Shown here piece after piece: positions 42,640-52,844 of a stretch of DNA of 64,000 bases; position 1 is the first letter of the stretch, and each line of letters begins with the position of its first letter. The DNA is from Arion vulgaris. Taxonomy: Eukaryota; Mollusca; Gastropoda; Stylommatophora; Arionidae. Under the pieces are notes generated by a model. That model was not told where the DNA came from. It was given only the letters and a program-made list of their open reading frames with translations, and ran no database searches. Both the position numbers and the translations under genes were made by a program. The stretch spans positions 36,766,428 through 36,830,427 of the forward strand of contig CM036761.1 in the NCBI GenBank assembly GCA_020796225.1, read 5' to 3'.

Positions 42640-43560
42640 AAAGATTTTCCCTAAATCTACCCACAGAGCTAGTGTATCCTTTTCTTCTTGAAAGCATCTT
42701 CACTTTTGTGAGCCTATATATAATTTGTTCTTCAGTAGATCAGTATTTTACGAGACCATCACGCTGGAAGTCTGACAGATATTTCTATTCCAGATGCTGT
42801 ATCTCTTTTTTGTTTATTATATATCCAAATAAATTGTTCAACTAAGTCAATTAATATTTATATAGCCATCTGTGTCTGTTAACTCTTTTATCTTTCTTTT
42901 CGGATCAATATAATTATAGCATCCATCAAGGGTTGTGGTAGTGCTCCGCTTCTACAGCTTCCCTTTTACTCTCAGTAACTTACGGTTTGATTTTGTACCT
43001 AGACCTGTCAGTATTGTATGTGGTGTCCATCTTTTACCAGGCAATATCTTTTTTATTTAGGCGATCTCATTGTCGCTTTCATTTCTTTTATAGTTAATTT
43101 TCTCCTGATGGGCCCCTCTTGTGAAATCTTACGATTGTCATGTTGCGCGTGTTCATCTGTGATGATTTGTTTTCTATCTGGTGGTAATCAATGATTTTTG
43201 GGGTTGCGTAGTGTCCAATTAGCACGTCTGCAGCTTCTTTCCCTTACTAAGCTGTTGTATCTTTGCTTAATTGTGATTTATTTGTAGTGTGATCTTTCGT
43301 TATTTAATGCGATGGCTAGCTTCCAGAATTTATTTTTTGCTCTGCTCAAGTTAAGAATTGTATTTTTTTTTAAATGTGTGCAGTTCTTTGTTGTCTGATT
43401 TAAGTCTGTCCTGTATTTAGCATTGAGTATGATGTTTTCTTCTGATCTGCGGTTTTGGCATAATTTACTTCCCTTTGAAGTTTCTGTACTCCTGTCCAGC
43501 ATGATTTCTAATTTATTCTTGCAACTTTGGAAATTGTTTTGGTGCTTATTATGTTAGACT
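42640..43560 (-). mobile_element. LINE-H reverse transcriptase N-terminal remnant
   Basis: Minus-strand frames show, in order, LNAKYRTDLNQTTKNCTHLK, RAKNKFWKLAIALNNERSHY, a linker, then GALPQPLMDAIIILIRKER followed (frame shifted) by LTDTDGYINI. The last two correspond to the LP..W..A.I.LI.K and D...YRPI motifs at the start of LINE reverse transcriptases. Many stops. The strand and position suggest the same old copy as the RNase H remnant at 40.3 kb, with later insertions between. Confidence 0.6.
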
Positions 43561-43738
43561 TTATACAATTTATGTTCTATTTTTGTTTACTGTGTTAGTA
43601 TTTTTGTTACAGTAACTGACTGTTAACGTTGAGCATTTATTTCAGTCAGTTTATTTGTAGTTCCAGCGGCAACATTATTCCAACTTCTTCGAGTCTATTA
43701 TCAACATTATTAGTCTGTGGTCACTTTGTGTTAGTTAG

Positions 43739-43862
43739 TCAAGTACATGTATGTCAAGTGCATGTATGTCAAGTGCATGTAGGTCAAGTACATGTAGGTC
43801 AAGTACATGTAGGTCAAGTACATGTAGGTCAAGTACATGTAGGTTAATTACATGTAGGTTAA
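43739..43862 (+). repeat. 15-bp tandem repeat, ~8 units
   Basis: TCAAGTACATGTAGG repeated with variants (GTGCATGTATG early, TTAATTACATGTAGG at the right end). It is translated as QVHVG in one spurious frame. Unrelated to the 6.7 kb 15-bp array. Confidence 0.95.
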
Positions 43863-44042
43863 TGATATGAAAAATCTTCCCTGTACAAGATGCTAGATTT
43901 GTAGAGACAGAGATATATCATCTTCTTCTTCTTAAGTAGATGTGTATGGTTATTAGTCTTTGTCTCTTGATATGTGCTTCTAAGTTGATGTTTACTATTG
44001 CATCCCCACAGCTACGTGTTTCTGCCTATCATTACGTTTCTG

Positions 44043-44330
44043 TTAAAATTTCGAACTAATATTCAGCTGAAGTTCCCGATTAACAAACACTGAAAGTGAA
44101 CATCCTTTATTTGGTAGGGTCATACTTACTGGGGTATATTCACTAGTCTCTTTTATTTTTGTATTAGTTTTTAATTTTAAATAAATATTTATGTTAACCG
44201 ATGTTACCTGCGTTTCACTGATTTTGTTCACAGACACTTCTACGTGTTCCTTTCCAGTAAGTATGTGAACTCCACCTCCGTATTCTCCTCTGTAAAGTGG
44301 CATGGTATGATATCCACGTATGGAAAATCT
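44043..44330 (-). other. Possible host exon(s), unconfirmed
   Basis: The minus strand is open for 86 codons (44043-44303). In an overlapping frame, 44243-44329 reads DFPYVDIIPCHFTEENTEVE then FTYLLERNT before a stop. The IPCxxTxxNxxV pattern recalls the first strands of an immunoglobulin-like domain as seen in receptor ectodomains. An AG acceptor (CATTCACAG) precedes it. The clashing frames, both-strand openness and small size make this weak. Confidence 0.25.
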
Positions 44331-44589
44331 GTGAATGTTGTTGAAGGGAGTTACTGTGCTTCATGTGACACAATGTTAAGGATATTTTGTGATGTTTCCT
44401 TGTGTTCTTCTTCTTCGTCTTACCTTCACGTATGAACTCTTGGTGTTTGGCTCAACGAGATGAAGTATTTGTGTTATACATATTACTGAAGAGTTATTTA
44501 TTATAATATTTGGTATGTAGGGAGACTATTTAAGCAGCTGCAAGAATATTTCAACCTAAGGAGTCTTTCTTTGTGTTAGTTCTGAAGAT

Positions 44590-44810
44590 GTAGGCCGTCA
44601 TGAGTGCATAGAGAAGTTAATTCTGGAGGGGATGGTATCTGTAAGAAGAATTAGATGTAGACCTAGAAGACGATTGGATGCAGGATGTCATTGACTATCT
44701 GAGAATGACTGCAACTGACGCCGGTCTTCTTGCACAGAATAGTGAGTTTTTCAGGGCTGCTGTCATGAGAGCCAGGTTACTGAAGGGACAAGATACTTGA
44801 TAATGATGTA
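44590..44810 (+). mobile_element. LINE-D-like 3' end
   Basis: The degraded start is followed by an open stretch MQDVIDYLRMTATDAGLLAQ then NSEFFRAAVMRARLLKGQDT and a stop, then TGATAATGATG. It parallels RRWIQDITDGLNMTAAETGH ... RDKFQRTVGVAKFC of LINE-D, with a different final block, so it is a related subgroup. Confidence 0.65.
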
Positions 44811-46399
44811 GGACAGCAAACATAACAAATAGGAGTTAGCTTCTCGCTGAGAATTCTTATGTATACAACTGACAAGCTAGGATTTCTGTTGATTATAATA
44901 TACCTACCACGGACATAAGTCAGAGTTGAACTACCTTAGCATTATGCAACTGGAAGTGGTTGGAGTGGCTTGCTGCGACGTTCAATGATACAACAACCAA
45001 GATAAAGATGACTGCACTCGTTGACCCCAAACCTTCTGTCTCAGCTCTCCTACATCTGGTTAATCTAAGTAAATAATCATTGCTTGTTATGCAGTTCTAA
45101 AGGAAAGTATATGTTAAGAGGTCTGGATTCTCAGTTTATATGTTAATATGCTTGCGCGCGAAGCTTCGAGTCGGCAGATAAGGCCAAGCAGTTCTCAATT
45201 GGCCGATGCTAAGGAGGAATAGCGAGATGGGTGTCTGCTGGTGTCTATGAAGTTTTTGAATTTTGTCAGATCTAACATCCACGTCAAAATATTTCTTAAA
45301 CTTTGAAAAGTTAAGGTGTGTTTATATAGATAGTGGTAGTAAACACAAGTATGAGGTAGATATGAGAGCTCGTAAAGAAAGAAGACTCCTATACGTCGAG
45401 ATATACACCAAAGAATGGGAAAAACATAGATTATGTTCGCAATTTGACTTTTGTTATTTGTATGATCCTTTTTTTGTGTCATGAACCCACACAATTTGCT
45501 ATATGATAATCTTCTTCTTCTCTAGTAACATTTTATACCGACACTTTGGCTCTGGTTAGAACGGTTACTTGATACCATTTGATAGTGTATTTATCTCCAT
45601 CCGTTAGTCAGGTAAATCAGATAAGCAAAATACAAAAAAGCTACAATATTTTTTTTTTTAAATACGAAAAACCATTTGACAACATGAAATAAAATAAGCA
45701 TAAGATGTCGAGAAAGACAAACGATATCACATTTGAACAAAAAAATGACATTTAATGTATTTGGGAGATGGGAAATGAAGTTAATTTGTTTCTAAATTGG
45801 AGAGAGAGAGAGAGAGAAAGAAGAGAGAGAGAGAGAGTGCGAGAGAGAGAAAGAGAGAGCAGGTTTATTTGGGAGGAGGGTTGAAAGAACTATGCGTTTC
45901 AAACTGACTTGGTCACGTGATGACTGATGTCCAAGTCCAGGAAACATGAGACAGAACTGACATTTAAGATCATGTCACTGCTACTCTCCCTTTGCTTCCA
46001 TCTTGCCGTGTGTCACTGGATTCATGTGACAAGGGACATTTAACTGGACAGCACAGATGGTCAATAACTACTTTATCGGAGTGAGGATGCAGAGACCATG
46101 GACTTCACTTTATTTCTCTCACTCTCTCTCTCTCTCTCTCTCTCTATCTCTATTTGTGTGTGTTTCACACTAACCATAAACCTTATAAAGGAGAGAATGA
46201 TCAATCTCGTTATTGTGTAGTTTTTATGAATTGATAATTGGCTTTAGAAGAAATCGGAAAACCTTATTGCAAACGAACAACGATTACAAACCATTTTTCT
46301 GCCATTTGTAATATATTGTACAGTAAAAAAATGTAAAGGAACCCTTTCATACCTCGTGGATATTTGTTAGTCTTTTTTATTTCAGATCAGAATGCGACT
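44811..46399. other. No confirmed gene; two simple-sequence runs
   Basis: (GA)n at about 45797-45865 and (TC)n at about 46110-46146. Frames at 45195-45494 and 45263-45484 are opposite-strand overlaps without domains. A 23-codon hydrophobic frame at 45972 is noted under findings. Confidence 0.4.
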
Positions 46400-46620
46400 T
46401 GAAGTTATAGACTCTTCGGCAAAGTGCATGGACATTAATTCGGTGAAAAGAACAACATCGTAAATCGCATTGTGTTTGCCATTTGGAAATAAATGATACC
46501 CGCAAACAAAACTGTCAACGCGCTAGAACACCTGGCAACGGGCACGTGGTATATAGGGCAATACAGTGTTAGGCCTGTATCGTTTATTGACCGTCGGCAC
46601 ACGATGTGGAATATAAGGAT
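46400..46620 (-). mobile_element. Composite of two SINE fragments
   Basis: The left part (about 46400-46520) resembles the head family at 37.96 kb (CTCTTCGGCAAAGTGCATGG, CAACGCGCTAGAACACC). The right part (TAGGGCAATACAGTGTTAGG, ATTGACCGTCGGCACACGAT) is the complement of the SINE-X 3' end. The two join directly. Confidence 0.55.
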
Positions 46621-46849
46621 GGATGCTGACATTAAAAGTTGGATTGAAAAATTATTGTAAAAACAAAATCTTTTATACCGCAAATGTATGTCTGTGTCTA
46701 TATACAATATATGTACAGAAGTATGAGAAAAGAGAGCAACATCATGTAAAAGATACGCACCTTGATGATGATGATGAACAATTTGGGTTAAATAAATGTG
46801 TATAATCCGTTGCTCCGGCAACAATCATAGTGTTTCTATATTAGCCCTC

Positions 46850-46935
46850 GCAAACAGGACAGAATCTGTTCGATTCGATCCGATCTTCTGAATGCTAACA
46901 AATCGGTTTAACTATTTAGCCACAGAGAAACCATT
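46850..46935 (-). mobile_element. tRNA-like SINE-1 head fragment
   Basis: TCGATTCGATCCGATC is a decayed B box complement and CGGTTTAACTATTTAGCCAC then AGAGAAACC is the head complement. The body is missing. Confidence 0.55.
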
Positions 46936-47130
46936 GTTTGATATCGATGTTTGATAACATTATTTATATCATTTTTATATCCTTTTGTAAATTATTTTTA
47001 GTATCATTAATTGGTATCATTATTGGATGTCATAAATTCATACCATTATTTGATGTCATCTTTTGATATCATTATTTGGGATCAGTATTGGATGTCATTA
47101 TTTCATATCATATTTTGAAAAAGTGACAAG
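46936..47130 (+). repeat. Degenerate ~13-26-bp repeat
   Basis: TTTGATATCATTATT recurs irregularly (TTTGATAACATTATT, TTGGTATCATTATTGG, TTTGATGTCATCTTTTG, TATTTCATATCAT). Old short-unit array. Confidence 0.7.
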
Positions 47131-47410
47131 TGACCAAGCTAGTGACATAATATAATGAAGAAATATAATCCACTTCTTATTTTCAAATCATTTGAGGAAG
47201 ATAAAAAAAAATGAATGAAGTTGACATATTTTTGCTTATTAGGCCCCCAATGGACGCTCAATCACATTCTACTGGTAAAATTGTGAGCATATGACTACAT
47301 ATATAGTAGCTTCGGCGACGAATCCACTAAAGAAAGACAGTACTATAAAACAAGTCACTACCTGCTGTTTTGCGAGCTAGTTTTTACTGAGTTACACTGA
47401 AATGGTTTTT

Positions 47411-47644
47411 AAAAGGGTTTAAAAGCCGAAGGATTGACTTCATTGCACCGGGTTTTACACTGTATGGCTCGGTCCCTCTCCGCAAAAATGGCATGCCGCC
47501 TGCCGAGAGTACGAACTCCGTGGCAACAATCGTAGGAGTCTCTGGGAAAAACTGCACTCGTGAACAGAAGGCCGCGGTGCGGATTCGAAACCACGACCTT
47601 TGAATCGCAATGCAAAGGGCTTAACCACTCAGCCACAGAGACCC
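47411..47644 (-). mobile_element. SINE-1 copy, near full length
   Basis: AAAAGGGTTTAAAAGCCGAA, GACTTCATTGCACCGGGTTT, then GAGTACGAACTCCGTGGCAA (a small deletion here removes the TTTGTGCAAT segment), GGATTCGAAACCACGACC, and the head complement GGGCTTAACCACTCAGCCAC. Confidence 0.9.
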
Positions 47645-48159
47645 ACACAATGGTTGCTTGTGGGAATAAAGATGATGATGATTGTGAAATATTGGCAATA
47701 TTAGCAGCGCCTGTCTTTTTTCATGAAAATTGTCTTAATATTTATCCAGTCTTCTGGTGTCTGTTACATTTTCTTCCTAGTACGAAACACTACATCACAT
47801 TAGAACAGACTAGTTTCACATGTCAGTGGAAACGGGAAGAATGTTCACGTGAATCAACATCAGGATCTGGACAAGATCTGCTCAGTAGGAGGTCACATCT
47901 CAACCCTTGGTCACATGATCTCTACAAGTCATTAGCAAACGAGCGAGAACAGCACGCACTAATGGAGCAAACAAAGGTCGATCTTATGACCTGAGACAGC
48001 AAGGAAACGATACGACTGGCAATAGCTCGCAGGCATAAGGAGAACATATTTTCAGCTGTCTTTACTAATAAGGAAATGAGAAACGGAAGAGAAGGATGTT
48101 TGAATGAATACAAGATCATTTCATACAAACTCAAGTTTGTACAGACCTTACTGTATAAA
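47645..48159. other. No recognisable gene
   Basis: The 144-codon plus frame beginning at 47560 starts inside the SINE and continues to 47994 without a recognisable domain. I regard it as accidental. Confidence 0.35.
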
Positions 48160-48323
48160 CAGTGGCGGATTGTGGTCATTTTTCTTGGTGGGGCCAGGAC
48201 ACATTTTCGGGAAAATCATGTTTTTTTTAGTATTTACTATTATTTGTCTATTCTGGGAAGTTATTCTCCTTCGGTTTTTGGTGGTGACGGGCCCCACTGG
48301 CCCTTAATGACGAGCCGCCCCTG
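48160..48323 (-). mobile_element. MITE-A copy 2 (hAT-type)
   Basis: 164 bp from CAGTGGCGGATTGTGGTCAT to GACGAGCCGCCCCTG, with an exact 8-bp duplication TGTATAAA at 48152-48159 and 48324-48331. The inner text GGTGGGGCCAGGACACATTT and CGGGAAAATCATG is the reverse orientation relative to copy 1. Confidence 0.9.
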
Positions 48324-48441
48324 TGTATAAATCAACCATACCATGAGATGAATGTAGTAGTGTAGACGCGTGAGATATTTTTAGATAATGCTACATGAAT
48401 TTCTGGATATTTAAAGAACATTTTTAAATTCTTTTACGTCC

Positions 48442-48570
48442 ATGTGGTGCCGAGGCCCGAAACAAAGAATAGTACCACTGCAGCCTACAATGCATGTCGT
48501 AAGAGGCGACTGATGTAGGCCTTAGGATGCTACCCTAGTAAATAAAAAGCATCGCAGAAATCAGATGTGA
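48442..48570 (+). mobile_element. SINE-4 head half
   Basis: CATGTGGTGCCGAGGCCCGA, AATAGTACCACTGCAGCCTA, core GCATGTCGTAAGAGGCGACT, GCATCGCAGAAATCAGATGT. It stops before the 3' GAA-tailed half. Confidence 0.85.
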
Positions 48571-48622
48571 TGGACTGCTTGATAAATACATGGATGTCTT
48601 ACGCACACGGCATAGACATGAC

Positions 48623-48798
48623 CAGGGCCGTGCGGTATATTTTCTCAGTATGATGCAAGTCTTCGAAATGTCGCACCTTAAATCTTTTTTCTTTAAAATA
48701 ACCTTCAATTGTAATTTTCATTTAGCTGCTTATGCCGCCCTCATTATGGTCACGCCTGATGAGGCCACCTCTCTGTATCCTAGCACCGCACGGTGCTG
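48623..48798 (-). mobile_element. MITE-B copy 3 (hAT-type)
   Basis: 176 bp, reverse orientation: CAGGGCCGTGCGGTATATTT to GCACCGCACGGTGCTG. The flanks GACATGAC (48615-48622) and GACATGAG (48799-48806) are an 8-bp duplication with one mismatch. The interior is the complement of the 12.4 kb copy (AGTATGATGCAAGTCTTCGA, TTTAGCTGCTTATGCCGCCC). Confidence 0.85.
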
Positions 48799-49199
48799 GA
48801 CATGAGGAGAATACAGCTCTGGTCACGGAATCTGATGATATTGTAAGATAAAGAACCATGACCATCTACACTTATCGACGTGACACATGTTGATGATAAA
48901 CCTCTATCCACAATGTTTGTAATATTCGGTTACATATTACATTACCGTTGCACACAGCGGGCAACGAAGCTGATAGTTTGCCAAGATTTTTCCTAGAAAA
49001 AAAGGTACACTTAGAGTACTACATTAGCCAACTTCCGGGATTAGTTCAAATTATTTCCTCGAAGAACATATCTCAGAAAACCTTCCCTACATACATGACA
49101 TATGAGAGATATCATTACCAATACTAGTATATCTATTTTTGATGATGATAGATATATCATTTATGATATATCTAAGGGAATGTGTTATATATTGATACT

Positions 49200-49363
49200 C
49201 AGTGGCGGCTCGTCATTAAGGGCCAGTGAAGCCGGACCCCACCAAAAATAATGTATAACGTGTATTTATTATTTTATAATTTAAAATATAGCAACTGAAA
49301 ACCATGATTTATCCGGAAAAAATGTCTGGCCCCACCAAGAAAAATTATCACGAGCCGCCACTG
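49200..49363 (+). mobile_element. MITE-A copy 3 (hAT-type)
   Basis: 164 bp from CAGTGGCGGCTCGTCATTAA to CACGAGCCGCCACTG. Exact 8-bp duplication TTGATACT at 49192-49199 and 49364-49371. Same orientation as copy 1. Confidence 0.93.
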
Positions 49364-49394
49364 TTGATACTAATTAAAGAAAGATTAATAATCA

Positions 49395-49565
49395 AACATT
49401 AGTATTACAAAGAGAAGAAGAGGAAGGCCACAGAGAAAATAGGTTCAGGATGTAACTGATGGTTTAAAATGGTTGCAGAGGCGGGACATCTGGCTTTTGA
49501 GATAGGTACATTCTGAAGGATTGGTGGGTGGCAAAGTTCTGCTCAGGACAAGCTATTTAATGCTG
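49395..49565 (+). mobile_element. LINE-D group 3' end
   Basis: AAGAGAAGAAGAGGAAGGCC, GGTTCAGGATGTAACTGATG, GCGGGACATCTGGCTTTTGA and GGCAAAGTTCTGCTCAGGAC, ending GCTATTTAATGCTGATAATG. A very short 5'-truncated copy. Confidence 0.75.
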
Positions 49566-49597
49566 ATAATGACTAAAGTTAGTTTAGATGGAGGGTA

Positions 49598-51899
49598 TAT
49601 ATGGCAAAGTGATTAAGAGTATGTTTGTCGTTCGATAGGTTGTGGGTTCGAATCTGGACCACGACGTTCTGCTTGCTAGAACATTTGTCCCAGAGCCCCT
49701 AGGATCGTTGCCTGCACTAGTTAGTTAGTGCTTTGTGCAATACGCTCTGTAGGTGTATTGCCATTTTTGCTCATAGTGACAAAGCTACATAGGGTAAAAC
49801 TTTGTGCAATACGCTCTGTAGGTGTATTGCCATTTTTGCTCATAGTGACAAAGCTGCATAGGGTAAAACTTTGTGCAATACTCTCTGTAGGTGTATTGCC
49901 ATTTTTGCTCATAGTGACAAAGCTACATAGGGTAAAACTTTGTGCAATACGCTCTGTAGGTGTATTGCCATTTTTGCTCATAGTGACAAAGCTACATAGG
50001 GTAAAACTTTGTGCAATACGCTCTGTAGGTGTTTTGCCATTTTTGCTCATAGTGACAAAGCTGCATAGGGTAAAACTTTGTGCAATACGCTCTGTAGGTG
50101 TTTTGCCATTTTTGCTCATAGTGACAAAGCTGCATAGGGTAAAACTTTGTGCAATACGCTCTGTAGGTGTTTTGCCATTTTTGCTCATAGTGACAAAGCT
50201 ACATAGGGTAAAACTTTGTGCAATACGCTCTGTAGGTGTATTGCCATTTTTGCTCATAGTGACAAAGCTGCATAGGGTAAAACTTTGTGCAATACGCTCT
50301 GTAGGTGTTTTGCCATTTTTGCTCATAGTGACAAAGCTGCATAGGGTAAAACTTTGTGCAATACGCTCTGTAGGTGTTTTGTCATTTTTGCTCATAGTGA
50401 CAAAGCTGCATAGGGTAAAACTTTGTGCAATACGCTCTGTAGGTGTTTTGCCATTTTTGCTCATAGTGACAAAGCTACATAGGGTAAAACTTTGTGCAAT
50501 ACGCTCTGTAGGTGTATTGCCATTTTTGCTCATAGTGACAAAGCTACATAGGGTAAAACTTTGTGCAATACGCTCTGTAGGTGTTTTGTCATTTTTGCTC
50601 ATAGTGACAAAGCTGCATAGGGTAAAACTTTGTGCAATACGCTCTGTAGGTGTTTTGCCATTTTTGCTCATAGTGACAAAGCTACATAGGGTAAAACTTT
50701 GTGCAATACGCTCTGTAGGTGTATTGCCATTTTTGCTCATAGTGACAAAGCTGCATAGGGTAAAACTTTGTGCAATACTCTCTGTAGGTGTATTGCCATT
50801 TTTGCTCATAGTGACAAAGCTACATAGGGTAAAACTTTGTGCAATACGCTCTGTAGGTGTATTGCCATTTTTGCTCATAGTGACAAAGCTGCATAGGGTA
50901 AAACTTTGTGCAATACTCTCTGTAGGTGTATTGCCATTTTTGCTCATAGTGACAAAGCTACATAGGGTAAAACTTTGTGCAATACGCTCTGTAGGTGTAT
51001 TGCCATTTTTGCTCATAGTGACAAAGCTACATAGGGTAAAACTTTGTGCAATACGCTCTGTAGGTGTTTTGCCATTTTTGCTCATAGTGACAAAGCTGCA
51101 TAGGGTAAAACTTTGTGCAATACGCTCTGTAGGTGTTTTGCCATTTTTGCTCATAGTGACAAAGCTGCATAGGGTAAAACTTTGTGCAATACGCTCTGTA
51201 GGTGTTTTGCCATTTTTGCTCATAGTGACAAAGCTACATAGGGTAAAACTTTGTGCAATACGCTCTGTAGGTGTATTGCCATTTTTGCTCATAGTGACAA
51301 AGCTGCATAGGGTAAAACTTTGTGCAATACGCTCTGTAGGTGTTTTGCCATTTTTGCTCATAGTGACAAAGCTGCATAGGGTAAAACTTTGTGCAATACG
51401 CTCTGTAGGTGTTTTGTCATTTTTGCTCATAGTGACAAAGCTGCATAGGGTAAAACTTTGTGCAATACGCTCTGTAGGTGTTTTGCCATTTTTGCTCATA
51501 GTGACAAAGCTACATAGGGTAAAACTTTGTGCAATACGCTCTGTAGGTGTATTGCCATTTTTGCTCATAGTGACAAAGCTGCATAGGGTAAAACTTTGTG
51601 CAATACGCTCTGTAGGTGTTTTGCCATTTTTGCTCATAGTGACAAAGCTGCATAGGGTAAAACTTTGTGCAATACGCTCTGTAGGTGTTTTGTCATTTTT
51701 GCTCATAGTGACAAAGCTGCATAGGGTAAAACTTTGTGCAATACGCTCTGTAGGTGTTTTGCCATTTTTGCTCATAGTGACAAAGCTACATAGGGTAAAA
51801 CTTTGTGCAATACGCTCTGTAGGTGTATTGCCATTTTTGCTCATAGTGACAAAGCTACATAGGGTAAAACTTTGTGCAATGAAGTCAATATTTCGGTTT
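49598..51899 (+). mobile_element. SINE-1 copy with its body amplified 31-fold
   Basis: The head begins near 49598 (TATGGCAAAGTGATTAAGAG), with B box GGGTTCGAATCTGG. Next is CAGAGCCCCTAGGATCGTTG. Then instead of one body there are exactly 31 units of 69 bp from 49731 to 51869, each CTTTGTGCAATACGCTCTGT ... CATAGTGACAAAGC ... GGGTAAAA. The sequence leaves the array through the normal SINE 3' end (TGCAATGAAGTCAATATTTC). The 707- and 724-codon frames on the two strands arise because the unit is 23 codons without stops. They lack any known domain and are not supported as genes. Confidence 0.95.
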
Positions 51900-51900
51900 T

Positions 51901-52105
51901 AGACACTTGGATTCGAACCCGCACCAAGTCACATGTTCAATTTTCCAAGAGGTCCCTAGGATTGTTGCTGGAGTACAGGAGTTCGTGCTTTCCCCAACAT
52001 TCCCAGAAGATGCTATTCCATTTCTGACGATAAGAACGGAGTCATTAGAAAAAAAAACCCGTTACAATTAAGTTAATCCTTCGCCTTTATATCGTTTTTA
52101 GTTAA
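51901..52105 (+). mobile_element. SINE-1 copy, 5'-truncated, directly downstream
   Basis: GACACTTGGATTCGAACCCG supplies the B box, then GGTCCCTAGGATTGTTGCTG, GAGTTCGTGCTTTCCCCAAC, and a diverged 3' end GTTACAATTAAGTTAATCCT. It has one body unit only, which makes the neighbouring expansion stand out. Confidence 0.85.
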
Positions 52106-52516
52106 ACTCTGTACACTTGAAATCTGACACAGTTTTGCAGATCAAAAATGTATGCGATGTGGAAAAGAAAGAATAATTACTGCCTTATATAATTTCTTTG
52201 ATGGCTTGTTATTATTCTTACATTTGCATGCGCATTTCATTCTGTACAATACTTCAAAGTAGAAGAGAAATCATTCAATAATATTGTAAGGAAAATTTTC
52301 TTCACTAAGAAAAATATCCAAAAATGAAAAACAAAATTATAATGTTTTGAAATGTCATGAATGTAAATATTGGCTGATATATATATGTATACATATATTC
52401 CTATTATATTCCTTATCAATGTCTACAAGAATAATGTAGAATAAAAAAACAAATGAGGAAAGCAAAGCTATTGCTGATATTAATAATAAGTAAAGAAAAT
52501 AGATTCAATTAACAAT
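52106..52516. other. No gene; sequence shared with 57.65 kb
   Basis: At 52430-52510, ATTGCTGATATTAATAATAA and AATAGATTCAATTAA recur at 57660-57745. Otherwise AT-rich. Confidence 0.5.
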
Positions 52517-52775
52517 TCTTCTTCTTCTTTAAAAGCTCTACATCGACCACTTGTTAAATCCCTCTTTGTGATTTGTATGTGAACTGAGCCTAAGACCGAT
52601 TGTACGTTGTACCAGTTATGCGTCTACAAGTATGCCAGCACATCCAATGTCTGCTACTCTTTTTATTTACTAGTGTAGCTTCCTTAGGCCCCTACCTTAG
52701 TCGTCTCTTACGACATGCCTTGTAAGTCGCAGTGTTACGATTCTATGCTCTCCTCGAGGGTCCCGGTAACACACC
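52517..52775 (-). mobile_element. SINE-4 copy
   Basis: TTCTTCTTCTTTAAAAGCTC, GACCACTTGTTAAATCCCTC, TATGCCAGCACATCCAATGT, core CGTCTCTTACGACATGCCTT, then GAGGGTCCCGGTAACACACC. Flanks AATTAACAA and AATTAAAAT fit a short imperfect target duplication. Confidence 0.85.
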
Positions 52776-52844
52776 GGTGGAATTAAAATCAAATGTATAT
52801 ATATATTTAGTATTAAGTATGTAATGCATAATTATATGTCGTCA

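Noticed and set aside
47560..47994. 144-codon plus-strand protein
   Set aside because: Begins within a SINE-1 on the other strand and shows no recognisable domain.
49731..51869. CRISPR-like array
   Set aside because: Units are contiguous and near identical with no unique spacers, in a eukaryotic repeat context. The same holds for the arrays at 6.7, 10.7, 53.2 and 56.4 kb.
10746..51869. Common origin of the two 69-bp arrays
   Set aside because: Same period, but the unit sequences are unrelated; one is SINE-1 body and the other is not.
49721..51902. 707- and 724-codon open frames on opposite strands
   Set aside because: Both exist only because the 69-bp unit is a multiple of 3 and stop-free. 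The DNA is an expanded SINE body; synonymous and non-synonymous changes look unselected and both strands are equally open.
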